Shown one piece after another: positions 44,045-53,601 of a DNA stretch of 64,000 bases. The translations under genes were made by a program, and so were the position numbers. The notes below the pieces were generated by a model that did not search any database, was not told the DNA's origin, and worked only from the letters and a program-made list of their open reading frames with translations. This DNA is from CBDBND01 sp965262665 (GTDB lineage: Bacteria > Pseudomonadota > Alphaproteobacteria > Rhodospirillales > Rhodospirillaceae). The stretch's first letter is position 1; each line of letters starts with the position of its first letter. Location: assembly GCA_965262665.1 (NCBI GenBank), contig CBDHFR010000003.1:1116001-1180000 (forward strand). Direction: 5' to 3'.

Positions 44045-45291
44045 ACGCGCTGACGGATACATTGCGCCCCGAGCGGACGCCCTCACCCACCGCACCTGCT
44101 GGTGTGGTGCGGCTGATGCTGACAGACTTTAGAAACTACGAACGTCTGCGCCTGGAATTCAAAACCAGACCGGTGGTTTTGACCGGCGAAAACGGGGCTG
44201 GGAAAACAAACATTCTTGAAGCCCTGTCTTTCCTCACCTCTGGGCGGGGTTTGCGTGGCGCTAAACTGTCCGATATTGGGCGACGTTCGCCCGACAGCGA
44301 AGAAATGCGCCCTTGGGCCGTTAGTGCTGACCTGGAAACGCCCGCGGGTTCGATAAGGCTGGGAACGGGGATTGATCCGTCAGCGCCCGAACGGCGATCG
44401 GTACACATCGACGGCAAACCGGCCAAAGGGGCGGCTGCCTTTGCAGCGCATTGTGCTGCGGTATGGGTGACTCCGTCCATGGACCGTCTGTTCACTGATG
44501 CGCCGGGCGAACGTCGCCGGTTTGTCGACCGGCTGGTCACTGTCTTGGATCCGGATCACGCCTCTCGTGTGGCTGCTTACGATCAAGCCAATCGCAGGCG
44601 GGCGCGACTGTTCCGCGATGGCGTTTCCGATGGCGCCTGGTTTGAAGCAGAGGAAGACACGCTGGCCCGCTACGGGGTGGCCATTGCAGCAGCCCGGCAT
44701 GCGGCAACAGCACGTTTGAACGGCATGCTGACCACCGAAGACGGTCCCTTTCCTACGGCTCAACTGGGACTCACCGGTCAGATCGATGAATGGCTCGACA
44801 CCATGGCGGCAGTGGACGCAGAGGAAGCGTTGCGTCAAAACCTTGCGGCCGACCGGAAAGCATGGACCGGTGAAGGCGAACCACCTCCGGCTCAAGGTCC
44901 CAACCGATCTGATCTCGACGTGGTCATGGCCACATCGGGCCGCACTGCGGCTGACTGCTCCACGGGCGAGCAAAAAGCCCTTTTAATTTCCATCATCTTG
45001 GCCCATGTCCGGCTTCAGACCGAACAGAAAGGGCGTCCTCCCCTATTGTTGCTCGATGAGGTCGCTGCCCACCTTGACCGGGACCGGCGGCACCATTTGT
45101 TTGAACGCATCGTAGCCTCCGGAACCCAAGCCTGGCTCACTGGAACGGACGTGGGCACCTTTGCCGAACTCGGCGAACGAGCACAGTTTTTTTCAGTTTC
45201 AAATCGCCAGGTAACACCCACACCGCTGGCCACCGTTTTGTCTCATCCCAGAATCGGCAGAGCCTCCCCAAGAGTGAACGAACATGAGTGA
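44041..45291 (+). CDS. recF: RecF recombination protein
   Basis: A 416-residue SMC-like ATPase for gap repair. After a variable lead, VVRLMLTDFRNYERLRLEF begins the domain; Walker A is GENGAGKTN (49-57); the signature STGEQKALLISIILAHV and Walker B PPLLLLDEVAAHLD follow, ending with TGTDVGTFAEL. The GTG start overlaps the dnaN stop and the end overlaps the gyrB start by 8 nt, so dnaN-recF-gyrB is one coupled unit. The first 20 residues (TLRPERTPSPTAPA) are longer than in most RecF, so a later start is possible. Confidence 0.93.
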   Translation: MNALTDTLRPERTPSPTAPAGVVRLMLTDFRNYERLRLEFKTRPVVLTGENGAGKTNILEALSFLTSGRGLRGAKLSDIGRRSPDSEEMRPWAVSADLETPAGSIRLGTGIDPSAPERRSVHIDGKPAKGAAAFAAHCAAVWVTPSMDRLFTDAPGERRRFVDRLVTVLDPDHASRVAAYDQANRRRARLFRDGVSDGAWFEAEEDTLARYGVAIAAARHAATARLNGMLTTEDGPFPTAQLGLTGQIDEWLDTMAAVDAEEALRQNLAADRKAWTGEGEPPPAQGPNRSDLDVVMATSGRTAADCSTGEQKALLISIILAHVRLQTEQKGRPPLLLLDEVAAHLDRDRRHHLFERIVASGTQAWLTGTDVGTFAELGERAQFFSVSNRQVTPTPLATVLSHPRIGRASPRVNEHE

Positions 45292-47734
45292 ACACGCCGC
45301 AAATTCAGGTCCCACTACCCAGGCCTATGACGCCGAGTCCATCAAAGTCCTCAAAGGTCTTGAAGCCGTCCGCAAACGGCCCGGCATGTACATCGGCGAC
45401 ACGGACGACGGGTCAGGCCTGCACCACATGGTCTATGAGGTGGTCGACAATTCCATCGACGAGGCCTTGGCTGGGCACTGCGACCGCAACGAAGTTATTT
45501 TAAACGGGGACGGCTCCGTCACAGTGCGTGATAATGGCCGGGGCATCCCCGTCGACATGCACAAGGAAGAAGGGGTGTCCGCCGCCGAGGTTATCATGAC
45601 CCAATTGCATGCCGGCGGAAAATTCGATCAAAACTCCTACAAAGTCTCGGGCGGACTTCACGGGGTCGGCGTATCCGTCGTCAATGCGTTGTCCGAATGG
45701 TTAGAGTTAACCATATGGCGCGATGGAAAAGAGCACTTCATCCGCTTCCGCGATGGCGAGGCGGAAGCGCCTCTCGAAATCGTAGGTGACGCTCCTGACG
45801 TTGACGGCAAACTCAAGACCGGAACCCAAATCTGCTTCCTGCCGGCCATCACTACGTTCACTATGACCGAGTTTGACTTCGGCACTCTGGAACACCGCTT
45901 GCGCGAGTTGGCCTTTCTAAACTCTGGTGTGTTTTTGCACCTAATCGATGAGCGCCATGCCGAAGCCAAAGCCGTTGAGATGCATTATGACGGTGGCATA
46001 GAAGCCTTTGTCCAATACCTCGACCGGTCCAAGCAGGCTTTGAATGAACCGCCCATCACCGTTCAGGGCCAAAAAGACGGCAATACGGTTGAGCTATCAT
46101 TAGAATGGAACGACAGCTATCACGAAAACACACTGTGCTTCACCAACAATATTCCCCAACGCGACGGTGGCACCCATTTGGCTGGGTTCCGCGGCGCACT
46201 AACGCGCACGGTTAACGCTTACGCCAATGAATTTGGTTTCTCCAAAAAAGAAAAGATTCAGCTGTCCGGCGATGACATGCGTGAAGGCTTGACCTGCGTG
46301 CTGTCGGTCAAAGTGCCCGATCCGAAATTCTCATCCCAGACCAAAGACAAACTGGTGTCCTCAGAGGTGCGTCCGGTGGTGGAAAGCATCGTCGGGGAAA
46401 AACTCAGCGAATGGTTCGAGGAACATCCTACTGAAGCGAAAAAGATCGTCGGTAAAGTGGTGGAAGCGGCCCTCGCCCGGGAAGCGGCCCGTAAGGCACG
46501 GGAATTGACCCGCCGCAAAGGTGCGCTGGATGTGTCTTCTCTGCCCGGCAAGCTGGCCGACTGCCAAAGCAAAGACCCGGCGCTGTCAGAACTATTTCTG
46601 GTGGAGGGGGATTCCGCCGGCGGATCGGCCAAACAGGGCCGGGACCGGGCCTTCCAAGCCATCCTCCCCCTGCGCGGCAAGATCCTCAATGTGGAACGGG
46701 CCCGGTTCGACAAGATGTTGTCGTCCAACGAAATCGGCACCCTCATCACGGCGCTGGGAACAGGTATCGGCCGGGAAGAATTCAACCTCGCCAAACTGCG
46801 CTACCACAAGATCATTATCATGACCGACGCCGATGTGGATGGCAGCCACATCCGTACCTTGTTGCTGACGTTCTTCTACCGCCAAATGCCGGAGCTCATC
46901 GAAGCCGGTCACCTGTATATCGCTCAACCACCCCTGTACCGGGCCAAGAAGGGTAATTCGGAAGTCTATTTGAAAGACGACCGGGCCATGGAAAACCATT
47001 TGATCGACAGCGGCCTGACCGACGCGGTCTTGGTCACGCAAGCAGGCGGTCAAGTCGCCGGAATAGATTTAAAAACTTTGGTGTTCAAGGCCAGAGACAT
47101 CAAAAACTCCCTGCACCAGTTGAGCCGCGCATTCCCGATGCACATCGTCGAGCAGGTGGCTGTGGCTGGTGCCTTCAATCAGGAAGTGTTATCCGACAAA
47201 GACACCGCTATAGGAGCGGCGGAATACATCGCCCGGCGCCTTGATCATTTGGAAAGTGAATACGAAAAGGGCTGGACCGGCGAAGCGGCCGACGAGGGCG
47301 GCTTGTGTTTCACCCGCACCTTGCGCGGAGTGAAGGAAGTCCACATTCTTGATGCGCCCACTTTGCATTCCAGCGAAGGGCGCCATCTGGATTCCCAAGC
47401 AGCCGAACTGCAGGAGGTCTATACCCATCCGTCGACCCTCAACATCAAAGAGAAGGAAGTGAAGGTCTCGGGTCCTGTGTCGTTGATCGACGGCGTGTTG
47501 GCCGAAGGCAAGCGCGGCACCAGCCTGCAGCGTTACAAAGGTCTCGGCGAAATGAATCCCGATCAGTTGTGGGAAACCACGCTCGACCCGAACGTGCGTA
47601 CGCTTTTACAGGTAAAGGTCAGCCACGCCGACGAGGCCCACGAAGTGTTTTCAACCCTGATGGGCGATGTGGTGGAACACCGCCGCGAGTTCATTCAGGA
47701 CAACGCACTCAACGTGACGAATTTGGATATTTAG
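45284..47734 (+). CDS. gyrB: DNA gyrase subunit B
   Basis: An 816-residue type IIA topoisomerase subunit that supercoils DNA with GyrA. The GHKL ATPase domain has VRKRPGMYIGDTDDGSGLHH, VVDNSIDEA, DNGRGIPVD and KVSGGLHGVGVSVVNALS. The Toprim domain has LFLVEGDSAGGSAKQGRDR and IIIMTDADVDGSHIRTLLL, and the C-terminus has RYKGLGEMNPDQLWETTLDP. Length and order match typical alphaproteobacterial GyrB. Confidence 0.98.
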   Translation: MSEHAANSGPTTQAYDAESIKVLKGLEAVRKRPGMYIGDTDDGSGLHHMVYEVVDNSIDEALAGHCDRNEVILNGDGSVTVRDNGRGIPVDMHKEEGVSAAEVIMTQLHAGGKFDQNSYKVSGGLHGVGVSVVNALSEWLELTIWRDGKEHFIRFRDGEAEAPLEIVGDAPDVDGKLKTGTQICFLPAITTFTMTEFDFGTLEHRLRELAFLNSGVFLHLIDERHAEAKAVEMHYDGGIEAFVQYLDRSKQALNEPPITVQGQKDGNTVELSLEWNDSYHENTLCFTNNIPQRDGGTHLAGFRGALTRTVNAYANEFGFSKKEKIQLSGDDMREGLTCVLSVKVPDPKFSSQTKDKLVSSEVRPVVESIVGEKLSEWFEEHPTEAKKIVGKVVEAALAREAARKARELTRRKGALDVSSLPGKLADCQSKDPALSELFLVEGDSAGGSAKQGRDRAFQAILPLRGKILNVERARFDKMLSSNEIGTLITALGTGIGREEFNLAKLRYHKIIIMTDADVDGSHIRTLLLTFFYRQMPELIEAGHLYIAQPPLYRAKKGNSEVYLKDDRAMENHLIDSGLTDAVLVTQAGGQVAGIDLKTLVFKARDIKNSLHQLSRAFPMHIVEQVAVAGAFNQEVLSDKDTAIGAAEYIARRLDHLESEYEKGWTGEAADEGGLCFTRTLRGVKEVHILDAPTLHSSEGRHLDSQAAELQEVYTHPSTLNIKEKEVKVSGPVSLIDGVLAEGKRGTSLQRYKGLGEMNPDQLWETTLDPNVRTLLQVKVSHADEAHEVFSTLMGDVVEHRREFIQDNALNVTNLDI

Positions 47735-47773
47735 AAAGGCAGGTTGGTTTGACGGTAGTGCGTGCTTAGCGCT

Positions 47774-47983
47774 CTAGGTGTCGTTGGCTACGGTCAACTG
47801 CACCCGGTCGTCGCCGTCTTTGAGTTTGTCCACCGTGTCCAGATGGTCTTCCCAGGTATCGGCATATTCCGATAAAGCAAAGGACAGAACTTCATCGAGG
47901 GGCTTGTCCTGGCGTTTGGCCAAAGCCTTCAGGCGCCCTTCCAGTTCCTTCGAAACGGTGATTTTGACGCTTGTCGTGCTCAC
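47774..47983 (-). CDS. ribbon-helix-helix (CopG-like) protein
   Basis: A 69-residue protein, MSTTSVKITVSKELEGRLKA then LAKRQDKPLDEVLSFALSEY, a strand and two helices as in CopG/MetJ-type DNA-binding proteins. Such proteins often act as antitoxins. No toxin gene is next to it, so it may be an orphan repressor or half of a lost pair. It converges on gyrB (39 bp between stops) and diverges from PBP1A across about 118 bp, so it could act on that promoter. Confidence 0.7.
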   Translation of the reverse strand: MSTTSVKITVSKELEGRLKALAKRQDKPLDEVLSFALSEYADTWEDHLDTVDKLKDGDDRVQLTVANDT

Positions 47984-48101
47984 CCGCGATTCCCCGCAAT
48001 GGACGACCGTTCCACAACATCTATTGCCATTAACGGTCGACTAACCCTAGATATGCCACAGTTTGGACCTACCAGACCAACTTACATAGTCGGTGAGGGA
48101 T

Positions 48102-50030
48102 ATGGCTACGTCAAAACAGCCTAAAAACGTTAAGAAAACCCAAAAAGGCAAAGCCAAACCGGCTGGAAAATCCGACATCAAAGCCCCGAAAAAATACGGG
48201 ACATGGTTTTGGATTTCCAACGGACTATCCGCCCTGATCTGGATGGTCCTCGCCGGTGGGGCGGTGCTCGGGTATTTCGCTTACGGCTTGCCCGATGTGG
48301 ACGGGGTTGTCGCCAATACGCGCCGGCAGCCGATCGTCACCGTACGCGATATTGAAGGTAACGACATCGCTCGCATCGGTGCGCTCTATGGTGATGCCCT
48401 GTCGGTCGACGACCTGCCACCGTCCCTTCCCGCCGCCGTGCTTGCTGTCGAAGACCGCCGGTTCTATTCCCACAGTGGTTTGGACCTGCGTGGGTTCCTG
48501 CGCGCCATGGTGGCCAATGTCAGAGCAGGCTCGTTCGTTCAAGGCGGCAGTACCATCACTCAGCAGGTCGCCAAGAATTTGTTTCTCACGCCCGAGCGCA
48601 CCATCGGGCGCAAAATTCGCGAAGCCATTCTCGCGTTATGGCTCGAACAGAAATTCACCAAGGATCAAATCCTCACCCTCTATTTGAATCGGGTGTATTT
48701 TGGCGCCGGTACCTACGGGGTCGAAGCGGCGGCGCAAACCTTCTTTAACCGCTCCGCCCGCGACGTCTCCCTTTATCAAGCGGCCATGCTTGCCGGTTTG
48801 ATGAAGGCGCCGTCTCGTTATAACCCCGCCAGCAATGCGCAGGCGGCCCGCGAACGCACACAGGTGGTGCTGCAGGCCATGGTCGGTGCTGGATACTTGA
48901 CGTCTGAAGACGCCCGAAAGGCCGAGCGGGGCGATGACATTCAATTGGCGCGCGGACTAAGCGGGAGAGGCCGCTATTTCGCCGATTGGGTGCTGGCGGA
49001 CCTGGATGACCTCATCGGGCCCATCGAGGATGATCTCATTGTCCACACCACCTTGGATCCCGATCTGCAACGTGCGGCCGAAGGCCGCCTTGTCGCTGCA
49101 CTGGACCGTGAGGGAGAGTCGCGAAAAGTCAGCCAGGGTGCGGTTGCGGTCATGACGCCCGACGGTGCCGTCCGGGCGTTGGTTGGTGGACGCAGCTATC
49201 AGGCCAGTCAGTTCAACCGGGCGGTGCAGGCGCAGCGTCAGCCCGGATCGGCTTTCAAGCCGATTGTTTATTTCGCCGGTCTACAGGCGGGCTTGCGGCC
49301 GACGGATATCATGGAAGATGCGCCCATCAACATCGACGGCTGGCGGCCGCAAAACTTTGACGGCACCTATGCCGGCGACGTGACTTTAGAAGACGCGTTA
49401 GCGCTCTCTCTCAACACCGTTGCCGTCCGCGTTGCCCGGAAAACTGGTCCGGAAGCCATAAAAGCGACAGCGCGACGCTTCGGCATCTCGACACCTCTGG
49501 CGGACGACCTGGGTCTGGCCTTGGGAACCTCCGAAGTGACGTTGTTAGATCTCACCGCTGCCTATGCACCCTTTGCCAATGGCGGTGTGGCGGTTGTTCC
49601 CTACGGGGTGATTGATGTGATTACCACCGACGGCCGTATCGTTTTCCAACGTCAAGGCGGCGGCCTTGGCCGGGTCGCCGATCCGGACACAATCGGCATG
49701 ATGAACCGCATGTTGGTTCGCACCATCGATGTGGGCACGGGCAAGATCGCACAGCTGAACCGCCCTGCCGCGGGCAAGACCGGCACCAGTCAGGATTTCC
49801 GTGACGCCTGGTTCATCGGCTACACACCCGATCTCGTGGCCGGTGTCTGGGTGGGTAACGATGACGGTGCCGGCATGGCCAATGTCACCGGTGGTGGTCT
49901 GCCGGCGGTGGTATGGCGGGATGTGATGCGTGTGGCTCTGCAAGACACACCGCCCACCGCGCTCGCGGGTTGGGTGCCGCCGCCGGTCGATCCCATCACC
50001 CGCTTTTGGCGCCGTCTGACGGGCGGATGA
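48102..50030 (+). CDS. mrcA: penicillin-binding protein 1A, bifunctional
   Basis: A 642-residue class A PBP. ATG 48102 has GAGGG just upstream. A basic tail (KKTQKGKAKPAGKSDIKAPK) precedes one span (33-60). The glycosyltransferase domain has Glu 117 in AVEDRRFYSH, GGSTITQQVAKNLFL and RKIREAILALWLE. The transpeptidase domain has S383xxK386 in GSAFKPI, S436-L-N438 and K559-T-G in KTGTSQDF. It polymerises and cross-links peptidoglycan in the periplasm. The tail is short compared with the larger alphaproteobacterial PBP1A proteins. Confidence 0.94.
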   Translation: MATSKQPKNVKKTQKGKAKPAGKSDIKAPKKYGTWFWISNGLSALIWMVLAGGAVLGYFAYGLPDVDGVVANTRRQPIVTVRDIEGNDIARIGALYGDALSVDDLPPSLPAAVLAVEDRRFYSHSGLDLRGFLRAMVANVRAGSFVQGGSTITQQVAKNLFLTPERTIGRKIREAILALWLEQKFTKDQILTLYLNRVYFGAGTYGVEAAAQTFFNRSARDVSLYQAAMLAGLMKAPSRYNPASNAQAARERTQVVLQAMVGAGYLTSEDARKAERGDDIQLARGLSGRGRYFADWVLADLDDLIGPIEDDLIVHTTLDPDLQRAAEGRLVAALDREGESRKVSQGAVAVMTPDGAVRALVGGRSYQASQFNRAVQAQRQPGSAFKPIVYFAGLQAGLRPTDIMEDAPINIDGWRPQNFDGTYAGDVTLEDALALSLNTVAVRVARKTGPEAIKATARRFGISTPLADDLGLALGTSEVTLLDLTAAYAPFANGGVAVVPYGVIDVITTDGRIVFQRQGGGLGRVADPDTIGMMNRMLVRTIDVGTGKIAQLNRPAAGKTGTSQDFRDAWFIGYTPDLVAGVWVGNDDGAGMANVTGGGLPAVVWRDVMRVALQDTPPTALAGWVPPPVDPITRFWRRLTGG

Positions 50031-50208
50031 CGCCGCGCCGCCGGGCCAGCACAAACACCGCGCCCGAAATAAACCAACTCAATAGAATGACCACAAATAG
50101 GGGCTGGGTTGTACCGTCGTGCAACCGTCCGGCGGCATAGCCGAGGGCGGCCCCGCCGCTCATCTGTAAGAAAACCACAAAGAGTGAATCACCGAACAGC
50201 GTGCGCAT
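49996..50208 (-). CDS. small two-span membrane protein
   Basis: Reading from ATG 50208: MRTLFGDSLFVVFLQMSGGA, then a second span LFVVILLSWFISGAVFVLA and a basic end. 70 residues, with a positive-inside pattern at RRRGVIRP. It overlaps the 3' end of the PBP1A gene by 35 nt on the other strand. No strong ribosome-binding site is seen. The long hydrophobic pattern supports a real gene, but chance cannot be excluded. No family recognised. Confidence 0.42.
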   Translation of the reverse strand: MRTLFGDSLFVVFLQMSGGAALGYAAGRLHDGTTQPLFVVILLSWFISGAVFVLARRRGVIRPSDGAKSG

Positions 50209-50218
50209 GTTGGGAGAG

Positions 50219-50241
50219 GGACACGACCGGCGGCCGTGTCC
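50219..50241. terminator. GC-rich hairpin upstream of the IS fragment
   Basis: GGACACG (50219-50225) pairs with CGTGTCC (50235-50241), then TTT. It lies 190 bp after the PBP1A stop and just upstream of the small minus-strand gene; it may end transcription in either direction, weakly supported. Confidence 0.3.
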
Positions 50242-50258
50242 TTTCGACAACCTGGGTA

Positions 50259-50996
50259 ATACCAGCGGTCGTTGAGATTGATTCTCTTTTAGGGATTCCC
50301 CACGGCGCAATGATGTGATTCATAGAAAGCCGGCTTTAAATGGAGGATTTGATGTCGGCGAAGATCCCGTTGCGAACGGACTATGACGCGGTCCAAGCGC
50401 GGGCCTTGGCGCGCAAAGCGACAGATCCCAATCAGGTGCGCCGCCTTCTGGCGATTGCGGCGGTTTATGATGGCATGAACCGTAGGGATGCGGCGGCGGT
50501 TGGCGGCATGGACCGCCAGAGCCTGCGCGACTGGGTGTACCGGTTCAATCAGGCAGGCCCCGAGGGCCTGCACGACCACAAATCTCCCGGCGCGGTTCCG
50601 CAGCTGACGGCGGTGGAGAGGGTGGCGTTGGCGGAGATCGTCGAGGCGGGGCCGGACAGCGACGGCGTCGTGCGCTGGCGCCGGCTCGACCTCAAGGAGG
50701 TTATCCGGGACCGCTTCGGGGTGGAGTATCACGAGCGCTCGGTCTCGCGCCTGCTGCACGATCTCGGCTTCTCGCACATGAGCGCCCGGGTGCGCCATCC
50801 GGGCCAAGATGCGGCAATGCTGGAGACGTTTAAAGAAACTTCCCCCGGGCGCTCGCCGCGGCGGTAGCCCACCTGCCGCCCGCAACGCCGGTCGAGCTGT
50901 GGTGGCAAGACGAGATGCGCCTTGGCCAGAAGAACGGCATCGTCCGGCAGTGGGCGCGCACCGGCAGCCGTCCGCGTCAGCCCAAGGACCAGCGCT
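50259..50996 (+). mobile_element. IS630-family element, type B, N-terminal fragment
   Basis: Starts ATACCAGCGGTCGTTGAGAT, the right-hand end of the copy at 25537, and matches it in reverse for about 740 bp. It stops abruptly within CAGCGCTA near 50996, in the middle of the transposase, with the C-terminal half absent. Confidence 0.88.
50352..50867 (+). CDS. IS630 type B transposase, first frame (intact N-terminal part)
   Basis: GGAGG precedes ATG 50352 (MSAKIPLRTDYDAVQARALA). The product is 171 residues: an HTH around RRLLAIAAVYDGMNRRDAAA and a second HTH region (LTAVERVALAEIVEAG, RDRFGVEYHERSVSRLLHDL). It stops at SPGRSPRR. A -1 step would carry the reading into the DDE part (PVELWWQDEMRLGQKNG), which is cut off at about 50996. 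The DNA-binding part alone might bind type B ends and act as an inhibitor; this is speculation. The element is a partial relic. Confidence 0.72.
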   Translation: MSAKIPLRTDYDAVQARALARKATDPNQVRRLLAIAAVYDGMNRRDAAAVGGMDRQSLRDWVYRFNQAGPEGLHDHKSPGAVPQLTAVERVALAEIVEAGPDSDGVVRWRRLDLKEVIRDRFGVEYHERSVSRLLHDLGFSHMSARVRHPGQDAAMLETFKETSPGRSPRR

Positions 50997-51060
50997 AACG
51001 CACAAAGAATGAGCGGTTCGTCCGCCAGCATGTCTGTTGGGCATGCCGATAAAAGGAGTG

Positions 51061-51729
51061 ATGCCCGTGATCGAGAAGACTTCGTCTTTGAGTAGGCGCT
51101 TTCGAACGTTGAAATTTTTTGTTGCGTGTCTTGTCGCGAGCCCGTTCGCATCTGCTATTGCGGCCGACATTCCCCAAGATCTGATGGTGGATCTCGACAG
51201 CCTGACGGTTTCGAAGTCGGAATTCGTTTGTCTGGCTCTCAATGATTATTTTGAAGCCCGTGGCGAATCACCGGCGGGCCGACTTGCCGTCGCCAAAGTG
51301 GTGCTCAACCGGGCCATGGACTCCCGCTTTCCGGCAAACCTCTGCAGCGTGATCAAACAAAACAAAACCCGTTCCCTTCATCGTTGTCAGTTCTCCTGGT
51401 ACTGCGATGGCCGACCCGATACGCCGTACAACCACATCGCTTGGCGCCGCTCTCTCAAGTTGGCCGCCGCAGTGCTGCAAAAAGATTCCAGCATTGCCGA
51501 TCCCACCGGCGGTGCCCTGTGGTATCACGCCGCGTTCGTGCATCCGCCCTGGGCCGACCGCCTGGAAGTGTCCGGCATCGTCGGTGGCCATATCTTTTAC
51601 CGGGATACGGAAAAGGTTCGCCTGGCTCGCGGACAGCAATGGCGCGATCCCATGGTGCCGGCCCTGCATAGGTTCGCCGAGTGGATCGACTCCCGCGCGC
51701 CCCGGCCGACCGCCGCCGCCAGCCGCTAA
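51061..51729 (+). CDS. cell wall hydrolase, SleB family
   Basis: A 222-residue exported protein from ATG 51061 with AAAAGGAGTG directly in front. Signal peptide LKFFVACLVASPFASAIAAD. The SleB/hydrolase_2 domain has LALNDYFEARGESPAGRLAV with the catalytic Glu, VVLNRAMDSRFPANLCSVIK, CQFSWYCDGRPD and WYHAAFVHPPWADRLEV. The family cleaves peptidoglycan, as in spore germination, and in Gram-negatives takes part in wall turnover. It converges with the YgjP-type gene, with stops overlapping by 4 bp. Confidence 0.88.
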   Translation: MPVIEKTSSLSRRFRTLKFFVACLVASPFASAIAADIPQDLMVDLDSLTVSKSEFVCLALNDYFEARGESPAGRLAVAKVVLNRAMDSRFPANLCSVIKQNKTRSLHRCQFSWYCDGRPDTPYNHIAWRRSLKLAAAVLQKDSSIADPTGGALWYHAAFVHPPWADRLEVSGIVGGHIFYRDTEKVRLARGQQWRDPMVPALHRFAEWIDSRAPRPTAAASR

Positions 51730-52436
51730 GCTTCTAGACCATACCGGTAGAGTTCCGCCCCGTTTTGTTTGATCCAACGGGTAGCGGCCTCGCGTTGTTC
51801 AGTCAGAGCCTCAACGGTTTGCCAAAACCGTTGTGAATGATTGAGCACCTTTAGGTGGGCGATCTCATGGGCGACCACGTAATGCAATACATGGTGTGGC
51901 GCCATCACCAGCCGCCAGCTGAATGACAAGCGGCCATCCTGGGAGCAGCTCCCCCAACGAGATTTCGGATCACGCACCGAGATTCGGGTGACTGTTTTAT
52001 CGATGCTGTCGGCCAGATCATGGGCCAAAGGTGAAATCATCCGCCGCGCTTCTTCTCTGAACCAGTCCCGCACCCGCCGGGACACATGATCCGCAGACCC
52101 GGAGACATAAATCCCACCGTCTTCACGCCAGACCCCGCGGCGGGCGTCCGGGGCATGGTGGATCACATGGGGTTCATTGAGGACCGGCACTGTAGTGCCG
52201 GAGGCAAGGGGGATGGGTGGCAAGAGTTCCGCCAAGCTCGCCGCGATCCAATCTGCTTTGTCCATAGCAAAAGCAATGGCTGCGGTTTTGCTCACCCGCC
52301 TCGGTTTCACCAACACAACGCGGCCATGAATGGGATCGGCCCGAAGGCTTATCCGCCGCGCTCGGTTATGGGTGATCATGTGCACGGGAAGCTCTTGGTC
52401 TGCCACATGCAAAACGATGTCTTCTCCATCTGTCAC
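51726..52436 (-). CDS. YgjP-type (DUF45/SprT-like) metallopeptidase
   Basis: A 236-residue cytosolic protein with zinc motif VVAHEIAHLKVLNHSQRFW (HExxH plus a third His) and the preceding RDPKSRWGSCSQDGRLSFSW that marks the YgjP branch. The N-terminal half is beta-rich (RRISLRADPIHGRVVLVKPR). Proteolytic activity is predicted, no substrate known. Stands as a single gene, 30 bp from the YcgN-type gene upstream. Confidence 0.88.
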   Translation of the reverse strand: MTDGEDIVLHVADQELPVHMITHNRARRISLRADPIHGRVVLVKPRRVSKTAAIAFAMDKADWIAASLAELLPPIPLASGTTVPVLNEPHVIHHAPDARRGVWREDGGIYVSGSADHVSRRVRDWFREEARRMISPLAHDLADSIDKTVTRISVRDPKSRWGSCSQDGRLSFSWRLVMAPHHVLHYVVAHEIAHLKVLNHSQRFWQTVEALTEQREAATRWIKQNGAELYRYGLEA

Positions 52437-52466
52437 AATCAGACACTCACACTCAAAAACTCACAC

Positions 52467-52928
52467 TCAAACATCCGGCCAATCGACCAAATGAAATTTG
52501 AGCGGCCCGGCTCCCTTCTCCGAAACCGCGCGGCCGCGCACGGAGATCCCGGCGGTGTGAACAGTTTCCGGGTCCCCGGACACCAGATGATGCCACTGGG
52601 GAAGATCCTGCCCTTCCGCTAATAGGCGATAGGCACAGGTCTGCGGCAGCCAGGGAAGTTTACCCGCCGTTTCAGGCGACAACTGAACACAGTCGGGCAC
52701 TTTGACCTTGCGGTTGGGATAATCGGTGCAACGGCACGTGCTCAAGTCAAGCAGTCGGCAGGCCACGTTGGTGGGAAACACTTCGTCCGTATCCGCATCC
52801 TGCAGTTTGTGTAAGCAACACTTGCCGCAGCCATCACACAGGCTTTCCCATTGGTCCAAGGTCATGTCGGTCAGGGGCGTCGTGCGCCAGAAGGGGTCGT
52901 TATCGATCGGATCTTTTTTCGCGGTCAC
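52467..52928 (-). CDS. YcgN-type cysteine cluster protein (UPF0260)
   Basis: A 153-residue protein with many cysteines: LCDGCGKCCLHKLQD near residue 32, ACRLLDLSTCRCTDYPNR near 57 and CVQLSP, LPQTCAYRLL. The pattern suggests metal or Fe-S binding. Typical ending HLVDWPDV. GTG 52928 overlaps the SCO gene stop by 4 nt (GTGA), so it is coupled to that gene. Function is unknown in the whole family. Confidence 0.87.
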   Translation of the reverse strand: MTAKKDPIDNDPFWRTTPLTDMTLDQWESLCDGCGKCCLHKLQDADTDEVFPTNVACRLLDLSTCRCTDYPNRKVKVPDCVQLSPETAGKLPWLPQTCAYRLLAEGQDLPQWHHLVSGDPETVHTAGISVRGRAVSEKGAGPLKFHLVDWPDV

Positions 52929-53533
52929 AGAAGATCACGCAAGCGTGCCGTCAATTCTTCGACCGTCACGTCTTTGCCGAAATGGTCGATGTAACGGCCA
53001 CGTCTGTTCATCAAATAGAGAAAGCCAGAATGATCCACCGTGTATTCGCTGCCGTCTTCCAGCTGTCGCTTTTGAAAAAATACACGATACGCATTCGCCG
53101 CGTTGGTGACTTGGTCCATGGTGCCCGTCAGCCCGATCATGCGGGGATGAAAATGACCCACATAATCGGCCATGGCCGCCACGGAATCCCGCTCCGGGTC
53201 CAGGCTAATGAAGATGGGCTGCACCAGTTCGCTTTTTTGCCCCGGGATCAGCCCAATGGCATCGGCCACGGTTTGCAACGTCATCGGACAAATGTCCGGG
53301 CAATAGGTAAAGCCGAAGTAGATCAGACTGTAGTGACCAAGCAGAATGTCTTCGCTGATTTCTGTGCCGGCCTGATCAACCAATGTAAACGGACCGCCGA
53401 TGGCCGCTTCTCCAGTGGTGGTTGTGTCATTGGGATCGGGCCGCAGGGCTGGAAGGTAGAGAAGCAGAATCACCAGTGTGCCTACTGCAAGAGAGGCGCC
53501 GATCAACACGCGTTTTTTTACTATATCAGTCAC
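52925..53533 (-). CDS. SCO1/SenC-family copper chaperone
   Basis: A 202-residue membrane-anchored thioredoxin-fold protein: one N-terminal span (ASLAVGTLVILLLYLPAL), copper-binding CxxxC in YCPDICPMTLQTVADAI and later His in YTVDHSGFLYLMN. It inserts copper into cytochrome c oxidase or acts in redox. Located downstream of the ccm operon on the same strand, 68 bp after ccmI stop side, in keeping with a role in respiratory chain assembly. Confidence 0.92.
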   Translation of the reverse strand: MTDIVKKRVLIGASLAVGTLVILLLYLPALRPDPNDTTTTGEAAIGGPFTLVDQAGTEISEDILLGHYSLIYFGFTYCPDICPMTLQTVADAIGLIPGQKSELVQPIFISLDPERDSVAAMADYVGHFHPRMIGLTGTMDQVTNAANAYRVFFQKRQLEDGSEYTVDHSGFLYLMNRRGRYIDHFGKDVTVEELTARLRDLL

Positions 53534-53601
53534 ACGAATGTCCGGTTTCCACGGTTCGTTTCAAGAGGTCGCCGCCCGCGCTCTTAGATAATGCAGCGTC
53601 G

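Noticed and set aside
47774..47983. toxin-antitoxin pair
   Set aside because: Only the ribbon-helix-helix protein is present; no RelE/ParE-like frame lies next to it.
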